DNA of 64,000 nucleotides from Agathobacter sp. (GTDB lineage Bacteria > Bacillota > Clostridia > Lachnospirales > Lachnospiraceae): NCBI GenBank assembly GCA_022775045.1, contig JALFLB010000019.1:1-64000 (forward strand), read 5' to 3'. How positions within the stretch are numbered: the stretch's first letter is position 1; the number at the start of each line of letters is the position of its first letter. The notes under the pieces were generated by a model that saw only the letters and a list, made by a program, of their open reading frames with translations, did no database searches and had not been told where the DNA came from. The position numbers and the translations under genes were made by a program. Below are positions 62,618 through 64,000 of the stretch, one piece after another.

Positions 62618-64000
62618 TTATTTTTTTACTTTGACCTTCATGGAAACAGTCTTGGTTTTGCCATTGTTCAGGGTTACCTTTGCCTTGATGGTAACAGTTC
62701 CTGCCTTCTTGGCTGTAACCTTACCATTCTTGCTCACGGTTGCAACAGACTTCTTGCTGGTCGTATACGTAATCATCTTTACGTTGTCCATATTCAGCTT
62801 GCTGCTCATCTTGACAGTTGTTGTCTTACCCTTCTTGACACTTGCAGATGACTTCTTTACCTTAACGGTCTTAAGGATTGCATTGGAAATTGCTGTTGCT
62901 TCCTTTGTTGAAACCAGCTCATAGTTCTGACCGCTGATCAGTGTCATCTTTATATCGCCGGATGCACTTACCTTATAAGTCTTTGCATTGACTAATATGT
63001 ATTCCTTTGTCTTTGTATCAATTGCAACAACCTGAAGTTTGTTTCCTGCAGTAAGGTCTTTTGCATCAGCACTTACCGTGTACTTTGTCTTGCCCTCAGC
63101 ATCTGTCACATTGACCGTAATCTCTACGGAAGCAACTCCTGCTGACTCTGCAATCTGCGATACCACATTACCGGAAATGGTTGCAGTCACACCGTTTGTG
63201 GCAGTTGTTCCAGTCTGGGTCACTTCTGCAGCTGCATCGGTCACCTTTCCAGCTGCATCTTTTGACACGGTCACAGTTGCAGATGTATTCTCATCTGCTT
63301 TAGCAATTACGGAAACTGCCTTGCTGCCGGTTACATTTCCGTCTGTATCTTTCTCTGTTGTAATAGTTACTTCTACTTCCTTGCCAGACTCGTTTGTGGT
63401 TGTCTCGGTCTTTGTCTCGGTTGTTGTTCCATCCGGGTTCTTGGTGACGGATGTGTCATCTTTGGATGGTGTGGTTGGGGTGGATGGGGTGCTTCCAGAG
63501 CCTGAACCAGATTCTGAACCACTGTATTCTCCGGTTTTGTAGAGGAATACGTCATCGATGGATCCCCAACCGCCGGCACCTGCTGTTATTGTGATAGTAA
63601 TCACTATAGTATCTCCTGCCTGCACTTCAATACCTTCTGCAATTGCTTTTTTCCAATTAGCCCAACCATCTACAGTGGCAGTGGCATTTTTTGTAACCTG
63701 CGTTCTTGTATTCTTAATTGCCACATCAATGGTATTCGGCTCACCATCAGCCCCCTGTGCCTGTAATGATGCCCGATAAATACCGGCTTCCTCTGCTGTA
63801 ACATTCTGGGTCAATGTGAAATTCATTGCATTTGGTGACCAATAATGCATAGCTCCTGTTCCTCTTAAAGGAGTATCATTCCATACAATGCTAACACCCT
63901 CGGAGCCTGCAACTTTCCATCCAGTATTTCCAGATTCGAAATCGCCATTTTCAACAATGGACTTTGGTAAAACATTCAATTCGCAGCTAACTGTGGCTGT
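62618..64000 (-). CDS. C-terminal part of secreted surface protein (partial)
   Basis: The frame is open to the right edge of the window (residues before MNVLP read TATVSCEL), so the N-terminus is outside. Visible parts: a CBM4/9-like jelly roll (VENGDFESGNTGWKVAG to GWGSIDDVFLY), a Ser/Gly/Pro/Thr linker (SGSESGSGSGSTPSTPTTPSK), a Thr-rich repetitive domain (TKNPDGTTTETKTET), and a C-terminal Big_2-type Ig fold (MITYTTSKKSVATVSKNGKVTAKKAGTVTIKAKV) ending in a lysine-rich tail. A large polysaccharide-binding or -degrading surface enzyme is likely; similar C-termini occur on GH53 galactanases. No LPXTG is seen. Confidence 0.75.
   Translation of the reverse strand, partial: TATVSCELNVLPKSIVENGDFESGNTGWKVAGSEGVSIVWNDTPLRGTGAMHYWSPNAMNFTLTQNVTAEEAGIYRASLQAQGADGEPNTIDVAIKNTRTQVTKNATATVDGWANWKKAIAEGIEVQAGDTIVITITITAGAGGWGSIDDVFLYKTGEYSGSESGSGSGSTPSTPTTPSKDDTSVTKNPDGTTTETKTETTTNESGKEVEVTITTEKDTDGNVTGSKAVSVIAKADENTSATVTVSKDAAGKVTDAAAEVTQTGTTATNGVTATISGNVVSQIAESAGVASVEITVNVTDAEGKTKYTVSADAKDLTAGNKLQVVAIDTKTKEYILVNAKTYKVSASGDIKMTLISGQNYELVSTKEATAISNAILKTVKVKKSSASVKKGKTTTVKMSSKLNMDNVKMITYTTSKKSVATVSKNGKVTAKKAGTVTIKAKVTLNNGKTKTVSMKVKVKK

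Noticed and set aside
63373-63579. 68-codon minus-strand frame inside the surface protein gene
   Set aside because: Out-of-frame shadow of the Thr/Pro-rich linker.

Overview
The window looks like a chromosomal segment of a spore-forming, Gram-positive Clostridia bacterium, most likely a Lachnospiraceae gut commensal. The reasons are an intact spoIIAA-spoIIAB-sigF operon, a perfect CIRCE element before clpB, T-box, FMN and cobalamin leaders, the DapL lysine route, a glnA/ANTAR pair, an Flp1-like Tad pilus cluster without outer-membrane parts, and moderate GC. The genus cannot be fixed from the sequence alone. Nearly all genes are on the minus strand; only guaB and the CorC/CNNM gene are on plus. 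I see no rRNA, tRNA, CRISPR array, prophage or intact IS element.

Layout. 0.1-4.5 kb: hybrid kinase, response regulator and a truncated 7TM sensor. 4.6-10.4 kb: a cobalamin-riboswitch operon with an exported CbiK-type chelatase lipoprotein, a two-module lipoprotein, and a FecB/FecCD/FecE-type tetrapyrrole ABC importer. 10.5-13 kb: a decayed multi-domain signalling gene. 13-17.3 kb: a TrpXYZ-type ABC importer and an NCS2/AzgA nucleobase permease. 17.4-20.5 kb: an FMN-riboswitch riboflavin operon (ribD, ribE, ribH) whose ribBA is a deletion relic. 20.5-25 kb: a two-component system and a PatB/MalY enzyme. 25-30 kb: a hypothetical gene, dapL, and a hisA-glnA-ANTAR operon with an attenuator-like leader. 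30-33 kb: guaB and a CBS-domain membrane protein. 33-38.7 kb: a compact Tad/Flp pilus operon with four small Flp-like pilins. 38.9-49.9 kb: chemoreceptor, aminotransferase, rarA, clpB, gamma carbonic anhydrase, an amino-acid ABC importer and ldh. 49.9-55.4 kb: HAD phosphatase, the spoIIA operon, a zinc-ribbon/TPR protein and a FapA-like protein. 55.4-62.5 kb: valS with its T-box, a Gram-positive RND exporter and a 45-residue membrane peptide. 62.6-64 kb: the C-terminus of a large secreted surface protein.

The most unusual signals are: (1) a two-hairpin intergenic repeat present twice, ending the same distance before two unrelated start codons, one of them clpB; (2) the mini-pilin Tad operon; (3) an attenuator candidate with an ANTAR-type hexaloop before hisA-glnA, whose operon also encodes an ANTAR protein with a degenerate receiver domain; (4) internal deletions that broke ribBA and a multi-domain sensor gene; (5) an exported cobaltochelatase-like lipoprotein under cobalamin control. 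All functional calls rest on reading motifs by eye; no database search was possible.
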